The position numbers were made by a program, and so were the translations under genes. From assembly GCA_003242895.1 (NCBI GenBank), contig QKMY01000003.1:1-44692 (forward strand): 44,692 nt of DNA. The letters are read 5' to 3'. Positions within the stretch are counted from its first letter, which is position 1; each line of letters starts with the position of its first letter. The DNA is from Candidatus Margulisiibacteriota bacterium. GTDB lineage: Bacteria > Margulisbacteria > Riflemargulisbacteria > GWF2-39-127. The notes under the pieces were generated by a model. That model ran no database searches. It had not been told where the DNA came from and saw nothing but the letters and a program-made list of their open reading frames with translations. Below are positions 6,922 to 15,904 of this stretch, one piece after another.

Positions 6922-9399
6922 ATGTCAAAATATATAATTATCGGCGGCGTTGCCGGCGGTGCTACGACGGCGGCACGACTAAGAAGACTCGACGAAAAAG
7001 CAGAGATTCTCCTGATAGAAAGAGGCGAAAATATCTCCTATGCTAATTGCGGTTTTCCCTACTATGTTGGTGGCGTAATAGCAGAAAGGGACAAGCTGTT
7101 TGTCCAAACTCCTGCAAGTTTCAATCAGCGTTTCAATATTGATGTTCGAGTCAAATCGGAGGCAATAGATATAGTACGGAGTAATAAAACGATCAAGATT
7201 AAAAAAGCAGATTCCGGCGAAGTCTATGAAGAAAGCTACGATAAACTAGTATTTTCTCCGGGAGCAACGGCAATCAAACCGCCTATTCCAGGGATAGATG
7301 AACAGGGTGTTTTTACGTTGCGAAGTGTAGAAGACACTGACCGGATCAAGCAATATATGGCCCAAGGTCACCCCACTAAAGCGGTTATTGTCGGTGCCGG
7401 ATTCATAGGGCTTGAGATGGCAGAGAATCTTCGCCACAAAGGTATCGAGGTGACGATCGTAGAAATGGCCGAACAGGTCATGAACATGCTTGACTTCGAA
7501 ATGGCCGCACAAGTACACCAACATCTACGTTCAAAAAACATCACACTTCATCTCAAGGATAGTCTTAGATCATTTGCGAGAGAAGGAAATACTATTGTTA
7601 TTCAACTCAGCAGCGGCAAAGAGATTCGTTGTGATATGGTTATTCTATCATTAGGAATTAAACCTGACAGCGCATTGGCATCGAAAGCCGGGCTAAAAGT
7701 CGGGGCTTTTGGCGGCATAGAAGTAAATGAATTTCTACAGACTTCTGATCCTGATATCTATGCAGTAGGCGATGCTATTGAATTCCTTAATCCTATAATA
7801 AATATAAAAATGCCAACGTACCTTGCAGGACCTGCTAATAAACAGGGTAGGATTGCTGCTGACAATATAGTAGGAGGCAATAAAAAGAAATATGCCGGGT
7901 CGATTTCAACTGCAATTGCCAAAGTATTTGATCTCAGTGTTGCAACAGCAGGAATATCGGAAAAAATCGCAAAGAAATACGGAGTCCAATATTACGCATC
8001 AATTACTCACGGAGCTTCCCATGCTGGCTATTATCCTGATTCAACACCTCTGACAATTAAAATTATCTTTGCAAAAAATGACGGGCAATTATTAGGAGCA
8101 CAAGTTATCGGACAAGAAGGGGTTGATAAACGAATAGATCTTCTTTCGACGATCATAAAGAATAAGGGAACGATCTATGACCTTGAGGAAATAGAACATG
8201 CTTACGCGCCTCCTTATTCATCGGCAAAAGATCCGGTTAATATTGCCGGGTTCGTAGCAGAAAATATACTGACTTCTGCTACAAAAGTTATTCATTGGGA
8301 AGAACTTATTTCACTAAAATCCGATGACATTTTTCTCCTTGATGTCAGGACTCCAGAGGAATACTCTATTGGAAATATCGATGGATCTGTTAACATACCT
8401 CTCGATACAATAAGAAATAATCTTGATAAAATCTCAAAAACAAAAAAAATCGTAATTTACTGCGCTGTAGGACTGCGAGGCTACCTGGCTTCCCGGATTC
8501 TCGACCAAAACGGGTTCAAGGAAGCATACAATCTTTCAGGCGGATACAAGACCTATAGTGCGGCTACCAAAAAGCATAGCAATGAAGATACTTCGAAGGT
8601 ATATATTGGAAAGGATGATACTATTTATCAAACGGACCCGAATGAGAAAATGCAAATAGCTAATGGTACGATTACAATCGTAGATGCAACCGGAATCCAA
8701 TGTCCCGGTCCGATCATCAGGCTAAAAAGCGAGATGGACCGAATAAAGGAGAATGAACAACTAAAGATTATTGTCAGCGATAAAGGCTTTGCAAATGATG
8801 TTGCATCCTGGTGTAATGTGACAGGAAATAAACTAATCTCGCTCGAACAGCAGTCAACCAAAATCATTGCAATAATCGAAAAGTCGACACAAGGAGTAAC
8901 CCATTCTATGACCGACATAGATGTAAAAAAAGACAGAAAGACAATAATTGTCTTTAGTGACGATCTCGACAAAGCTCTGGCAGCATTTGTTATTGCCAAT
9001 GGAGCTGCATCAATGGGAAAAAAAGTCACAATGTTCTTTACTTTCTGGGGACTTAATGTAATAAAAAAACTCCAAAAGCCAAAGACGAACAAAGATCTTA
9101 TGGGAAAATTATTCGGGATGATGATGCCGACCAGCAGTCTTGGATTAAAATTATCAAAAATGAATATGCTCGGGCTGGGAACATTTATGATGCGTTTAAG
9201 AATGAACTTCAAAAAAGTTGATTCTATTGAACAGATGATCGATACCGCAATCAAAAGTGGAGTAGACCTTGTTGCGTGCCAGATGTCCTTAGATGTTATG
9301 GGTGTCAATAAGGAAGAACTGCTTGATGGTGTTCAAATTGGTGGAGTTGCAATGTATTTGGAAGCAGCAGAAAAGTCAAACCTGAACTTGTTTGTGTAA
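6922..9399 (+). CDS. CoA-disulfide/persulfide reductase fused to rhodanese, TusA and DsrE-like domains
   Basis: The 825-aa protein starts with an FAD/NAD(P)H disulfide reductase of the CoA-disulfide reductase type (GGVAGG dinucleotide motif; the single active cysteine Cys43 in SYANCGFPYY). A dimerisation domain follows, then a rhodanese domain with active Cys514 (YCAVGLRG), a TusA-like domain with Cys594 (QCPGP) and a DsrE-like C-terminus with Cys786. Related multidomain proteins reduce CoA persulfides or polysulfide and pass sulfane sulfur between cysteines. All four expected cysteines are present, so an active sulfur-relay enzyme is likely. The partner regulator is 2 bp upstream. Confidence 0.9.
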   Translation: MSKYIIIGGVAGGATTAARLRRLDEKAEILLIERGENISYANCGFPYYVGGVIAERDKLFVQTPASFNQRFNIDVRVKSEAIDIVRSNKTIKIKKADSGEVYEESYDKLVFSPGATAIKPPIPGIDEQGVFTLRSVEDTDRIKQYMAQGHPTKAVIVGAGFIGLEMAENLRHKGIEVTIVEMAEQVMNMLDFEMAAQVHQHLRSKNITLHLKDSLRSFAREGNTIVIQLSSGKEIRCDMVILSLGIKPDSALASKAGLKVGAFGGIEVNEFLQTSDPDIYAVGDAIEFLNPIINIKMPTYLAGPANKQGRIAADNIVGGNKKKYAGSISTAIAKVFDLSVATAGISEKIAKKYGVQYYASITHGASHAGYYPDSTPLTIKIIFAKNDGQLLGAQVIGQEGVDKRIDLLSTIIKNKGTIYDLEEIEHAYAPPYSSAKDPVNIAGFVAENILTSATKVIHWEELISLKSDDIFLLDVRTPEEYSIGNIDGSVNIPLDTIRNNLDKISKTKKIVIYCAVGLRGYLASRILDQNGFKEAYNLSGGYKTYSAATKKHSNEDTSKVYIGKDDTIYQTDPNEKMQIANGTITIVDATGIQCPGPIIRLKSEMDRIKENEQLKIIVSDKGFANDVASWCNVTGNKLISLEQQSTKIIAIIEKSTQGVTHSMTDIDVKKDRKTIIVFSDDLDKALAAFVIANGAASMGKKVTMFFTFWGLNVIKKLQKPKTNKDLMGKLFGMMMPTSSLGLKLSKMNMLGLGTFMMRLRMNFKKVDSIEQMIDTAIKSGVDLVACQMSLDVMGVNKEELLDGVQIGGVAMYLEAAEKSNLNLFV

Positions 9400-9434
9400 C
9401 TTAATTAACCAATAGGTAAAACTTAAACCCATGC

Positions 9435-9462
9435 TTGATTCGATGAGATAAATGAGTATAAT
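9435..9462 (+). promoter_or_regulatory. Promoter of the ygiQ-like gene
   Basis: TTGATT (9435-9440) and TATAAT (9457-9462) are spaced by 16 bases, about 40 bp before the ATG. Confidence 0.65.
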
Positions 9463-9500
9463 TATGTCTGTTTAAATTCAACGTCAGATCAAGGTATTCT

Positions 9501-11240
9501 ATGTCATTCAACTTTCTCCCTACAAACAAAACCGAAATGAAGCAAAAAGGCTGGTCGAGCATCGATGTTGTCATCATTACAGGAGATGCTTATGTTGATC
9601 ATCCGTCATTTGGCGCGGCTATCATCGGAAGATATCTTGAAAGCCAGGGGTTCACGGTTGGAATAATTGCCCAGCCGGATTGGAAACGGGATGAAGATTT
9701 CCTGTCTATGGGAACGCCGAACCTTTTTTTTGGCATAACCGCGGGTAATCTTGACTCCATGATAGCTAATTATAGCCCGGAGAAAAAACACCGCAGAAAA
9801 GATGAATATTCTGAAGGCGGTATATCTGGAAATCGCCCGGATAGAGCTGTCATCGTCTATTCCAATATCGTGAGAAAGTTGTTTTCAGATACGCCTATCG
9901 TTATCGGTGGTATCGAAGCAAGTCTGCGAAGGCTTGCATACTATGATTACTGGGATAACAAAATTAGAAGATCAATCCTCTTCGATACCCGGGCAGAAGT
10001 TCTGGTCTATGGCATGGGAGAAAAGGCGATTGCCCAGATAGCAAAAAATATTCAAAATGGAGATTCACTTAAAGGAATAAAAAATACCGCATACATTTCC
10101 GATTCTCTCCCAGCGGACGATCATATTATCCTGCCATCATTTGAAGAAGTATCCGAGGACAAAGTTAAGTACTCCCAATCAGTGAAAGAATATTATACGG
10201 AATCAGTCAAAAAAAAGCCAAGGACTATTGTTCAGGCTTGCCAGAAAAAATATGTTATTACTGAAACTCCGGGTGTTATCAATAATGATGAACTCAACTC
10301 AGTCTATATGCTGCCCTTCACCCGGGAAGCCCACCCAAAGTACCAGAAGCCCATCCCGGCTTTTAGCTTCGTTAAACATTCGGTCGTCTCTCACCGGGGT
10401 TGTTATGGCGGATGTTCGTTCTGTACTCTCAATTTGCATCAAGGGAAATACATTAACAGCCGTTCAATTGAGTCAATGCTTAAAGAGATAAAAGATATTA
10501 TTATTCCACAGAAGGATTTTAAAGGATATATCCTTGATATTGGCGGACCGTCAGCGAACATGTACGCTAGCAAATGCGAAAAAGATGAAGGTTGTATGAG
10601 AGTAAGCTGCCTTGTTCCTAATAAGTGTAATAATCTAAAAGTAGATTTCCAAAAGCAATTGCAGTTATTACGTCAAGCCAGTTCAATTAAAGGGATAAAA
10701 AAAGTATTCGTTAACTCAGGTGTTCGCGTTGATCTGGCCCTTAAGTGTCCTGAATACATGCACGAGCTCGTTGCGAACCATGTATCCGGTCAGCTCAGTA
10801 TTGCACCGGAACATATGTCTCCCAGTGTGCTTAACGCAATGAATAAACCTGAATTTTCAATCTACGAAAAATTCTTTTCTCTGTTCGACAAGATTAGTTC
10901 CGACGTAGGAAAAAAACAATATATTATTCCATATTTTATTGCCTCCCACCCAGGATCATCATTAACTGATATGTATATGCTGGCAATGTACCTGAAAAAA
11001 AATAAAATGAGAGTGGAGCAAGTACAGAACTATACTCCGATACCTATGACACTCTCATCCTGCATGTACTATACCGGCATTAATCCGATGACCGGAAAGC
11101 CTGTCTATGTTCCAAAAAGTGAAGAGAGGTTGCTACAAAGGGCCCTCTTGCAGCCACAGTTCGAAGACAACAGGGTTCTCGTTAGAAAAGCGCTTAAAAT
11201 GCTGGGCAAAGAAAAAGATTATGCTTATTTAACTCGATAG
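9501..11240 (+). CDS. YgiQ family radical SAM protein (UPF0313)
   Basis: The 579-aa protein matches the YgiQ family over its whole length. It has an N-terminal vitamin B12-binding-like region starting DVVIITGDAYVDHPSFG, the conserved IGGIEASLRR block, and the radical SAM cluster motif CYGGCSFC (Cys301, Cys305, Cys308). The C-terminal NYTPIPMTLSSCMYYT block is also typical. The biochemical role of YgiQ is not established. The ribosome site is weak (AAGG about 9 bases before ATG). A PHP-domain gene follows after 15 bp and may share the transcript. Confidence 0.92.
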   Translation: MSFNFLPTNKTEMKQKGWSSIDVVIITGDAYVDHPSFGAAIIGRYLESQGFTVGIIAQPDWKRDEDFLSMGTPNLFFGITAGNLDSMIANYSPEKKHRRKDEYSEGGISGNRPDRAVIVYSNIVRKLFSDTPIVIGGIEASLRRLAYYDYWDNKIRRSILFDTRAEVLVYGMGEKAIAQIAKNIQNGDSLKGIKNTAYISDSLPADDHIILPSFEEVSEDKVKYSQSVKEYYTESVKKKPRTIVQACQKKYVITETPGVINNDELNSVYMLPFTREAHPKYQKPIPAFSFVKHSVVSHRGCYGGCSFCTLNLHQGKYINSRSIESMLKEIKDIIIPQKDFKGYILDIGGPSANMYASKCEKDEGCMRVSCLVPNKCNNLKVDFQKQLQLLRQASSIKGIKKVFVNSGVRVDLALKCPEYMHELVANHVSGQLSIAPEHMSPSVLNAMNKPEFSIYEKFFSLFDKISSDVGKKQYIIPYFIASHPGSSLTDMYMLAMYLKKNKMRVEQVQNYTPIPMTLSSCMYYTGINPMTGKPVYVPKSEERLLQRALLQPQFEDNRVLVRKALKMLGKEKDYAYLTR

Positions 11241-11255
11241 TAAAGAGGTAATGAA

Positions 11256-11873
11256 ATGATCATCGACATGCATAACCATACTGACAAATACTCGTCGTGC
11301 AGCATACTCGACTCACTTGTTCTCGTCGAAAAAGCAGAAGAGAAGAAACTGGACGGCATTATTATAACCGAACACTATTATGTGTGGACTGAAAAGGAGA
11401 TTAGACAGCTAAAAGCTATGGCAGATAGTCATCTCGTTATACTTCGGGCCCAGGAAGTAGCTACATCGATCGGTGACCTCCTTTGTATCGGATATTATGA
11501 GAACCTTCCCAGGAAACTTAGTGCGATGGAAGTCATAAGGCGAGTGCATGGAAACGGCGGCGTCGTAATTATGGCACATCCTTTCCGCGGGGGAAAAGAT
11601 CTCGGAGCAAACCTGCAAAAACTGAGCAAACGGTTCGCTATTGTAGATGGAATAGAAGTTTACAATGGCAATCAAGTTGAGATAGAGAACCAGTTCGGTT
11701 ACGAAGTTTGGGAGTCACTCAATATTGTAGGTATTGGGGGAAGCGATTCCCACTCGGCGCAAATGGTTGGGAAATATGTTACGGAATTTGAAAATTATAT
11801 TAACAACGAAGATGATCTTGTAAGAGAATTAAAAGCAGGAAAATGTAAACCGGTAATACATTCTTTTAAATAA
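11256..11873 (+). CDS. PHP domain metal-dependent phosphoesterase
   Basis: The 205-aa protein shows the four PHP motifs in order: DMHNHTD near the start, TEHYY, MAHPFRGG and GSDSHS near the end. These supply the histidines and aspartates that bind two or three metal ions in PHP phosphoesterases such as the RNase AM-like and histidinol-phosphatase groups. It is a stand-alone short PHP protein, so the substrate (nucleotide, oligonucleotide or sugar phosphate) is open. The start follows AAAGAGG, 15 bp behind the ygiQ-like gene. Confidence 0.85.
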   Translation: MIIDMHNHTDKYSSCSILDSLVLVEKAEEKKLDGIIITEHYYVWTEKEIRQLKAMADSHLVILRAQEVATSIGDLLCIGYYENLPRKLSAMEVIRRVHGNGGVVIMAHPFRGGKDLGANLQKLSKRFAIVDGIEVYNGNQVEIENQFGYEVWESLNIVGIGGSDSHSAQMVGKYVTEFENYINNEDDLVRELKAGKCKPVIHSFK

Positions 11874-11922
11874 ACCAATACTTGTGTGTGAACAGATAAT
11901 CAATTTTCCTAAAAAAAAATAC

Positions 11923-11950
11923 TTGATAAACAGTCGAGACCTGTTACAAT
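11923..11950 (+). promoter_or_regulatory. Promoter predicted to give a leaderless mRNA
   Basis: TTGATA (11923-11928) and TACAAT (11945-11950) are spaced by 16 bases. Six C residues then lead straight into the ATG at 11957, where transcription should start. There is no Shine-Dalgarno sequence. Confidence 0.65.
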
Positions 11951-11956
11951 CCCCCC

Positions 11957-12493
11957 ATGGTAAAGCTTGCAGGCTATTCGTTATGGCTTCAACCGGAAGG
12001 TTATAGGTATACCAAATTCTCAAATCTTATTAATCATTTGAGCCTGAAATACAATGTTCCTCACTTTGAACCGCACGTTACATTATTCGGAAATGTCATG
12101 GAACCGGAACCGGAGGTGCTTTTCAATGCACAGCAGCTCGCGGAGATTATAAAATCTACTACGATTCGACTAGATCGAATTGAATACTTCGAAGAATACT
12201 ACCGAAGTATCATTGTTCTGGTTGAAAAAAACGAAGCACTTATTGATGCACATAATAAAGCCAGTCAGCTATTTTCCCGGGACATTTCTGAACCGTATGT
12301 GCCTCATCTGAGTTTGCTTTACGGCTATATTTCTGAGGAATTGAAAAAACAGATAATTGATGATATCGGAACTGAATTAGAACATTGTTTCATGGCAAAG
12401 CATTTGACTGTTGTATCGACATTCGGTGAACCCTCCGAATGGAGAATTATAAAAAAATATAATCTGATTGACTTAAGCGACAAATGTCTTTAA
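11957..12493 (+). CDS. 2H phosphoesterase (cyclic phosphodiesterase-like)
   Basis: The 178-aa protein carries two HxT/S-type motifs, HVTLF and HLSLLYG, spaced as in the 2H phosphoesterase superfamily (2'-5' RNA ligase and cyclic phosphodiesterase enzymes). The opening GYSLWLQPEG and FEPHVTLFG resemble the plant/yeast cyclic phosphodiesterase branch, which opens ADP-ribose 1'',2''-cyclic phosphate. A Nudix gene that could take ADP-ribose-type substrates lies about 600 bp downstream, which makes a nucleotide-salvage link plausible but unproven. The start codon appears to be at or next to the transcription start. Confidence 0.8.
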   Translation: MVKLAGYSLWLQPEGYRYTKFSNLINHLSLKYNVPHFEPHVTLFGNVMEPEPEVLFNAQQLAEIIKSTTIRLDRIEYFEEYYRSIIVLVEKNEALIDAHNKASQLFSRDISEPYVPHLSLLYGYISEELKKQIIDDIGTELEHCFMAKHLTVVSTFGEPSEWRIIKKYNLIDLSDKCL

Positions 12494-12523
12494 GTTATTA
12501 CCTCAAATTCAGGGAGGGTTAGT

Positions 12524-13027
12524 ATGGGCAGAGTTATGGATGGGCCGGAATTATTAATGACAAGGAGAAGCATCCGTGACTATGCAAATAAAGAAGTACC
12601 AGAAGAAGTCCTATGGAGGATTTTAGATTTTTGCCGCTATGCGCCTACATCCAATAATTCCGAATCATATTATTTTGTCGTTATCAAAAATAGAGATATC
12701 TGCAAATTCCTATCAAATTTAAGAGCAGAGCATAGCGAGCCGCTTGCAAATGCGCCTATGGCAGTAGCAATCTGTACAGACCCCATGAAAACTAGAAGAG
12801 TTATCGAGGATGGATGTATTGCTGCCTATCATTTTATATTGAGTGCCTGGATGTGCAGGGTTGGTACCTGCTGGATTGGAGGTATGGATAGGGATGATGT
12901 TAAAGAAAAGCTAAAAATCCCAAAAGAACATTATATTTCTTCAATAACTCCACTAGGATATCCTGCTGAAATACCAGAGATCCCCCCTCGGCGAAATAAA
13001 GAAAATATTGTAAAATTCTTAGTATAG
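12524..13027 (+). CDS. Nitroreductase family protein
   Basis: The 167-aa protein has the FMN-binding nitroreductase pattern: RRSIRDYANKEVPEE at the N-terminus, ILDFCRYAPTSNNSESYYFVV, a central AAYHFILSAWMCRVGTCWIGG and the closing ITPLGYPAE. These enzymes transfer two electrons from NAD(P)H to nitro-aromatics, quinones or unknown natural substrates. It is at the short end for the family, lacking the usual extended insertion. A strong GGGAGGG ribosome site precedes the ATG. Confidence 0.88.
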   Translation: MGRVMDGPELLMTRRSIRDYANKEVPEEVLWRILDFCRYAPTSNNSESYYFVVIKNRDICKFLSNLRAEHSEPLANAPMAVAICTDPMKTRRVIEDGCIAAYHFILSAWMCRVGTCWIGGMDRDDVKEKLKIPKEHYISSITPLGYPAEIPEIPPRRNKENIVKFLV

Positions 13028-13072
13028 TTAGCGTTGACTACATTAATTTTATTTCAAAAAAAAGGAACATCA

Positions 13073-13606
13073 ATGGATAAGATGCCCCGAAAACTTGATC
13101 GCACGGTTATTTACGAAAACCCTTGGGTGAATCTCTACGTCGACAAAGTGGAGTTCCCGGATGGGCGCATCGTTAATGAGCATCATTTTCTTGATTTCGA
13201 AAAAGAAGCTGTTGCAGCTATTGTAGAAAATGAAAAGAACGAAATACTCATGGTAAAAGCTTATCGTTACGTCATAGGTTGTATTGACTGGGAGGTTCCG
13301 GCAGGATTAATAGAGAAGGGAGAATCTATTATTAATGCTGCCCAGAGAGAGGTTATGGAAGAGAGCGGGTATAAAACACTTTCTCATCATCATATATATA
13401 CCTTTTACCCTATGAGTGGCCTTGCAAATAAAGTATTTCATGTTGTGAAATGCAAATCAGGAAAAACAACCGGTGTGTTTGATAAAAACGAGGTAAAAGA
13501 GTATGGCTGGTTTTCAGAAGACGTTATACGGCAGATGATCCAAAAAAAAGAGATAAAAGATGGACTCACGCTTAATGCGTTGTTAATAAGAAACTATCTA
13601 AAATAA
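13073..13606 (+). CDS. Nudix hydrolase, ADP-ribose pyrophosphatase type
   Basis: The 177-aa protein starts at ATG 13073 behind AAAGGAA; an upstream in-frame start at 13034 has no ribosome site. A complete Nudix box lies mid-protein, beginning GLIEKGE and ending REVMEESGY, with the REVMEE core that binds magnesium. The surrounding WEVPAG and the FYPMSGLANKVFHV segment fit the ADP-ribose pyrophosphatase branch, which splits ADP-ribose into AMP and ribose 5-phosphate. Substrate choice is inferred from resemblance only. Confidence 0.88.
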   Translation: MDKMPRKLDRTVIYENPWVNLYVDKVEFPDGRIVNEHHFLDFEKEAVAAIVENEKNEILMVKAYRYVIGCIDWEVPAGLIEKGESIINAAQREVMEESGYKTLSHHHIYTFYPMSGLANKVFHVVKCKSGKTTGVFDKNEVKEYGWFSEDVIRQMIQKKEIKDGLTLNALLIRNYLK

Positions 13607-13815
13607 CCAATGAACCCTGCCTTATAAGCGAGTCACATTCAATGCTGTAAAGCTTCATACAATTACATCCTATTCCAGCTTGACTTATCCAGCTTCAATG
13701 CTAACATCTCACTAAAATTAAAACAGGTCGAGCGATGACATTAATCTAATCATCTATCGTCGTTTCTATCTGGTTTTGCATCATTAACGATGTCATCATA
13801 ACCGGGAGGAATAAA
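13607..13815. other. Intergenic region with an imperfect inverted repeat
   Basis: GATGACATTAAT (13734-13745) is matched by a slightly longer reverse complement ending at about 13796, shortly before the next ribosome site. No gene is seen. Confidence 0.35.
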
Positions 13816-14274
13816 ATGAAAATTACCTTTGTATTAATTCTGTTAATCATAAGTTATGTTGGCGTTCCTGTTCATGCTCAGAATAAATTCGGCATAGGAA
13901 TAATAGTTGGAGAGCCGACCGGTTTAAGCTTCAAGAACTGGGTTAATTCAACTGAAGCTATAGATGGCGCGATTGCATGGGACTTTAGAAAAGATGGAAG
14001 ATTAACTATACACACTGACTATTTATTTCATAAACTTAACCTGGTAAGAGTTAAGGAACTTGGAAACATTCCTGTCTATATGGGCATCGGTGCAAGAATC
14101 AATTTCGAAGAAGAGGATACGAAAATCGGAATACGCATTCCCTTTGGTATCGCTTTTAACTTTGCCTCACGATTACCATTCGATGTGTTTATCGAAGTTG
14201 TCCCTGCACTGAACCTGATACCGGCTACGGAAGCTGATATTAATATTGGCTTGGGTACTAGAGTTTTCTTTTGA
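13816..14274 (+). CDS. Small secreted protein, likely outer-membrane beta-barrel
   Basis: The 152-aa protein has a signal peptide cleaved near VHAQNK. The mature part is a run of amphipathic strands: GIGIIVGEPTGLSFKNW, then IPVYMGIGARINF, IRIPFGIAFNF and a C-terminal strand ending in a double phenylalanine (GLGTRVFF). A terminal aromatic residue is a usual signal for outer-membrane barrel assembly. The GEPTGLSFK start is seen in several uncharacterised small barrel families. The start has a GGGAGG ribosome site. No partner gene is evident; the downstream genes are heat-shock chaperones. Confidence 0.65.
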   Translation: MKITFVLILLIISYVGVPVHAQNKFGIGIIVGEPTGLSFKNWVNSTEAIDGAIAWDFRKDGRLTIHTDYLFHKLNLVRVKELGNIPVYMGIGARINFEEEDTKIGIRIPFGIAFNFASRLPFDVFIEVVPALNLIPATEADINIGLGTRVFF

Positions 14275-14350
14275 AACTATATGAGAGGGGGTGACATTCA
14301 ATATTTCATGGATTTTTCAAATTGCATATAAATAAAAGGGGGGATAAATT

Positions 14351-14770
14351 ATGGCATGGATTTCTAATCCGCTACGAGAGTTAGATAAAATGCAACGAGA
14401 GATGGAACGGTTATTTGATACTTTTGGCTATACTCCGACCCGGGAAGCGTTTCCACTCCTTAATATTTATGATGACGAAAACAATATTATTGTGCTGGCA
14501 GAAACCCCGGGAATACTAAGGGAAGGCCTCCACATTTCTGTACGTGAAGATGTCTTGAGGATATCAGGACAATGCGAAGCAAAAAGTTATGGAGAAAATT
14601 CAATACTTATAAGAACAGAGCGTTGCAGGGGTAGTTTTGAAAAATTATTAGAGTTACCGGTAAAAGTAAAAGAAGACCAGATAACAGCGTCGCTCAAAGA
14701 TGGAGTATTAATGATTACACTGCCAAAAGCAGAAAAGGTTAAAGCCAAGTCGATTGAAATTCAAGGATGA
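14351..14770 (+). CDS. Hsp20/alpha-crystallin small heat-shock protein
   Basis: The 139-aa protein has the alpha-crystallin domain from about residue 35, with AETPG (the conserved P-G turn), LRISG, and LKDGVLMITLPKAE near the end. The C-terminal IEI matches the I-x-I tail that bridges oligomers. Small heat-shock proteins hold unfolding proteins without ATP. It begins with MAWISNPLRELDKMQREMERLFD, a usual N-terminus for the family. A second Hsp20 gene lies 18 bp downstream, so the pair is co-transcribed; co-assembly is possible. Confidence 0.93.
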   Translation: MAWISNPLRELDKMQREMERLFDTFGYTPTREAFPLLNIYDDENNIIVLAETPGILREGLHISVREDVLRISGQCEAKSYGENSILIRTERCRGSFEKLLELPVKVKEDQITASLKDGVLMITLPKAEKVKAKSIEIQG

Positions 14771-14788
14771 CAAACCGGAGGTGAAAAT

Positions 14789-15187
14789 ATGGCAAATGAA
14801 CTCGAAAAAAGAACCAAAAATAAGGTAAAAAATACAAGTGCAGAGCAGATAACCGATGCAGTTAATTCTTTTTCGCCTGATGTGGACATTTATGATACAA
14901 AAGACTCCCTGTTATTTGTTATCGACCTCCCTGGCGTATCAAAAGGGGACGTAAAAGTTGGTATCGATGAGAATAATATCATGTCGGTACGGGCAACGAC
15001 ATCCATAGAAGAGCCAGGAAGGGTACTGATGAGGGAATCCAATATCGGTAATTATTACAGAGCCTTTTCCTTGAGTAATGAATTTAATAAAGATAAAGTC
15101 TCAGCTGCCTTGGAAAACGGTGTTCTTGAAATATCAATTCCACGTAGAGAAGAAGCAAAACCAAGAGTAATCGAAATCAGTGTTTAA
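14789..15187 (+). CDS. Second Hsp20/alpha-crystallin small heat-shock protein
   Basis: The 132-aa protein has the same fold as the upstream neighbour but is clearly divergent: FVIDLPGVSKGDVKV, the AFSLSNEFNKDKVSAALENGVLEISIP block and a C-terminal IEI tail. Its N-terminal arm is hydrophilic and rich in lysine and glutamate, unlike the aromatic arm of the first copy, so the two probably differ in substrate binding or partner roles. The ribosome site GGAGG is well placed. An inverted repeat after the stop may end the transcript. Confidence 0.92.
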   Translation: MANELEKRTKNKVKNTSAEQITDAVNSFSPDVDIYDTKDSLLFVIDLPGVSKGDVKVGIDENNIMSVRATTSIEEPGRVLMRESNIGNYYRAFSLSNEFNKDKVSAALENGVLEISIPRREEAKPRVIEISV

Positions 15188-15200
15188 GTCTGGATTTGAA

Positions 15201-15253
15201 GGGCTGTCAGGATTCTTAAGCTTTCTGACTAATGGAGGAGATCGGACAGCTCC
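15201..15253 (+). terminator. Possible terminator or stem-loop after the hsp20 pair
   Basis: GGGCTGTC (15201-15208) pairs with GACAGCTC (15245-15252, one GU), enclosing 36 bases and followed by CTTTATTA. The long loop makes it a weaker terminator call. Confidence 0.4.
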
Positions 15254-15430
15254 TTTATTAATAATTCGTTCTTGCTATTTACGACAAACTTAATATAATT
15301 GAGGTCCATAATATTCTGATAGGGCATAAAGTTTTATTGTGATTGTATTTGTTTTCTTTATATTCCGAACCAATATAATTTCGTAGCTAAAAGATACCTG
15401 GCGTGATTACAAGTGAAAGGGTGAATACAA

Positions 15431-15904
15431 ATGGCAGAAATAATCAACGAACTCGATCTAATGAAAAAACTCGGGATTAGTACCTGGGATAATTTAAGCA
15501 CGAGAGAGATTACCGGATTTATTCTGATGAGCCTGTATGTTGAGCAGTTTTTATATAAAGAAGTTGCCGAAAAAATACCTAACCTTGCGGGTAGAATTGC
15601 TGAGGCTATGGATATGATTATAGAAGAAGGGAAAAAGAATAATAAAAAAGATATTCGAGTTTATGAGTTATTAGAGAATATGGTAAGACCGATAAAAAAA
15701 ATTAGCCTCAAAAAAAACCTCCAGGAAAGTGACGTAGCATTTATATCCGACCGGATAAAAATAATTGCAAATATTCTTGCTGAAATCAAAAAAGAAAAAT
15801 ATTCGGAATGGAAAAATTATGGGATATGGACCTTCGTTGGAATATCCGTAATAGCTATCTTAATCGTATTTATAACCCGCTTATTAACAAATAAAAACGA
15901 ATAA
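15431..15904 (+). CDS. Tail-anchored membrane protein of unknown family
   Basis: The 157-aa protein is mostly helical and charged. A single hydrophobic segment near the C-terminus (about residues 130-150, starting IWTFVGISVIAILIVF) is followed by a short polar tail, so the soluble part should face the cytoplasm. No known domain is recognised. Its stop overlaps the start of the HD-domain gene (TAATG), pointing to translational coupling and a shared task. It follows AAAGGGTG. Confidence 0.6.
   Translation: MAEIINELDLMKKLGISTWDNLSTREITGFILMSLYVEQFLYKEVAEKIPNLAGRIAEAMDMIIEEGKKNNKKDIRVYELLENMVRPIKKISLKKNLQESDVAFISDRIKIIANILAEIKKEKYSEWKNYGIWTFVGISVIAILIVFITRLLTNKNE

Noticed and set aside
8628-9308. 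Long minus-strand frame inside the persulfide reductase gene
   Set aside because: It is antisense to conserved TusA and DsrE-like coding sequence, has no ribosome site and shows no domain.
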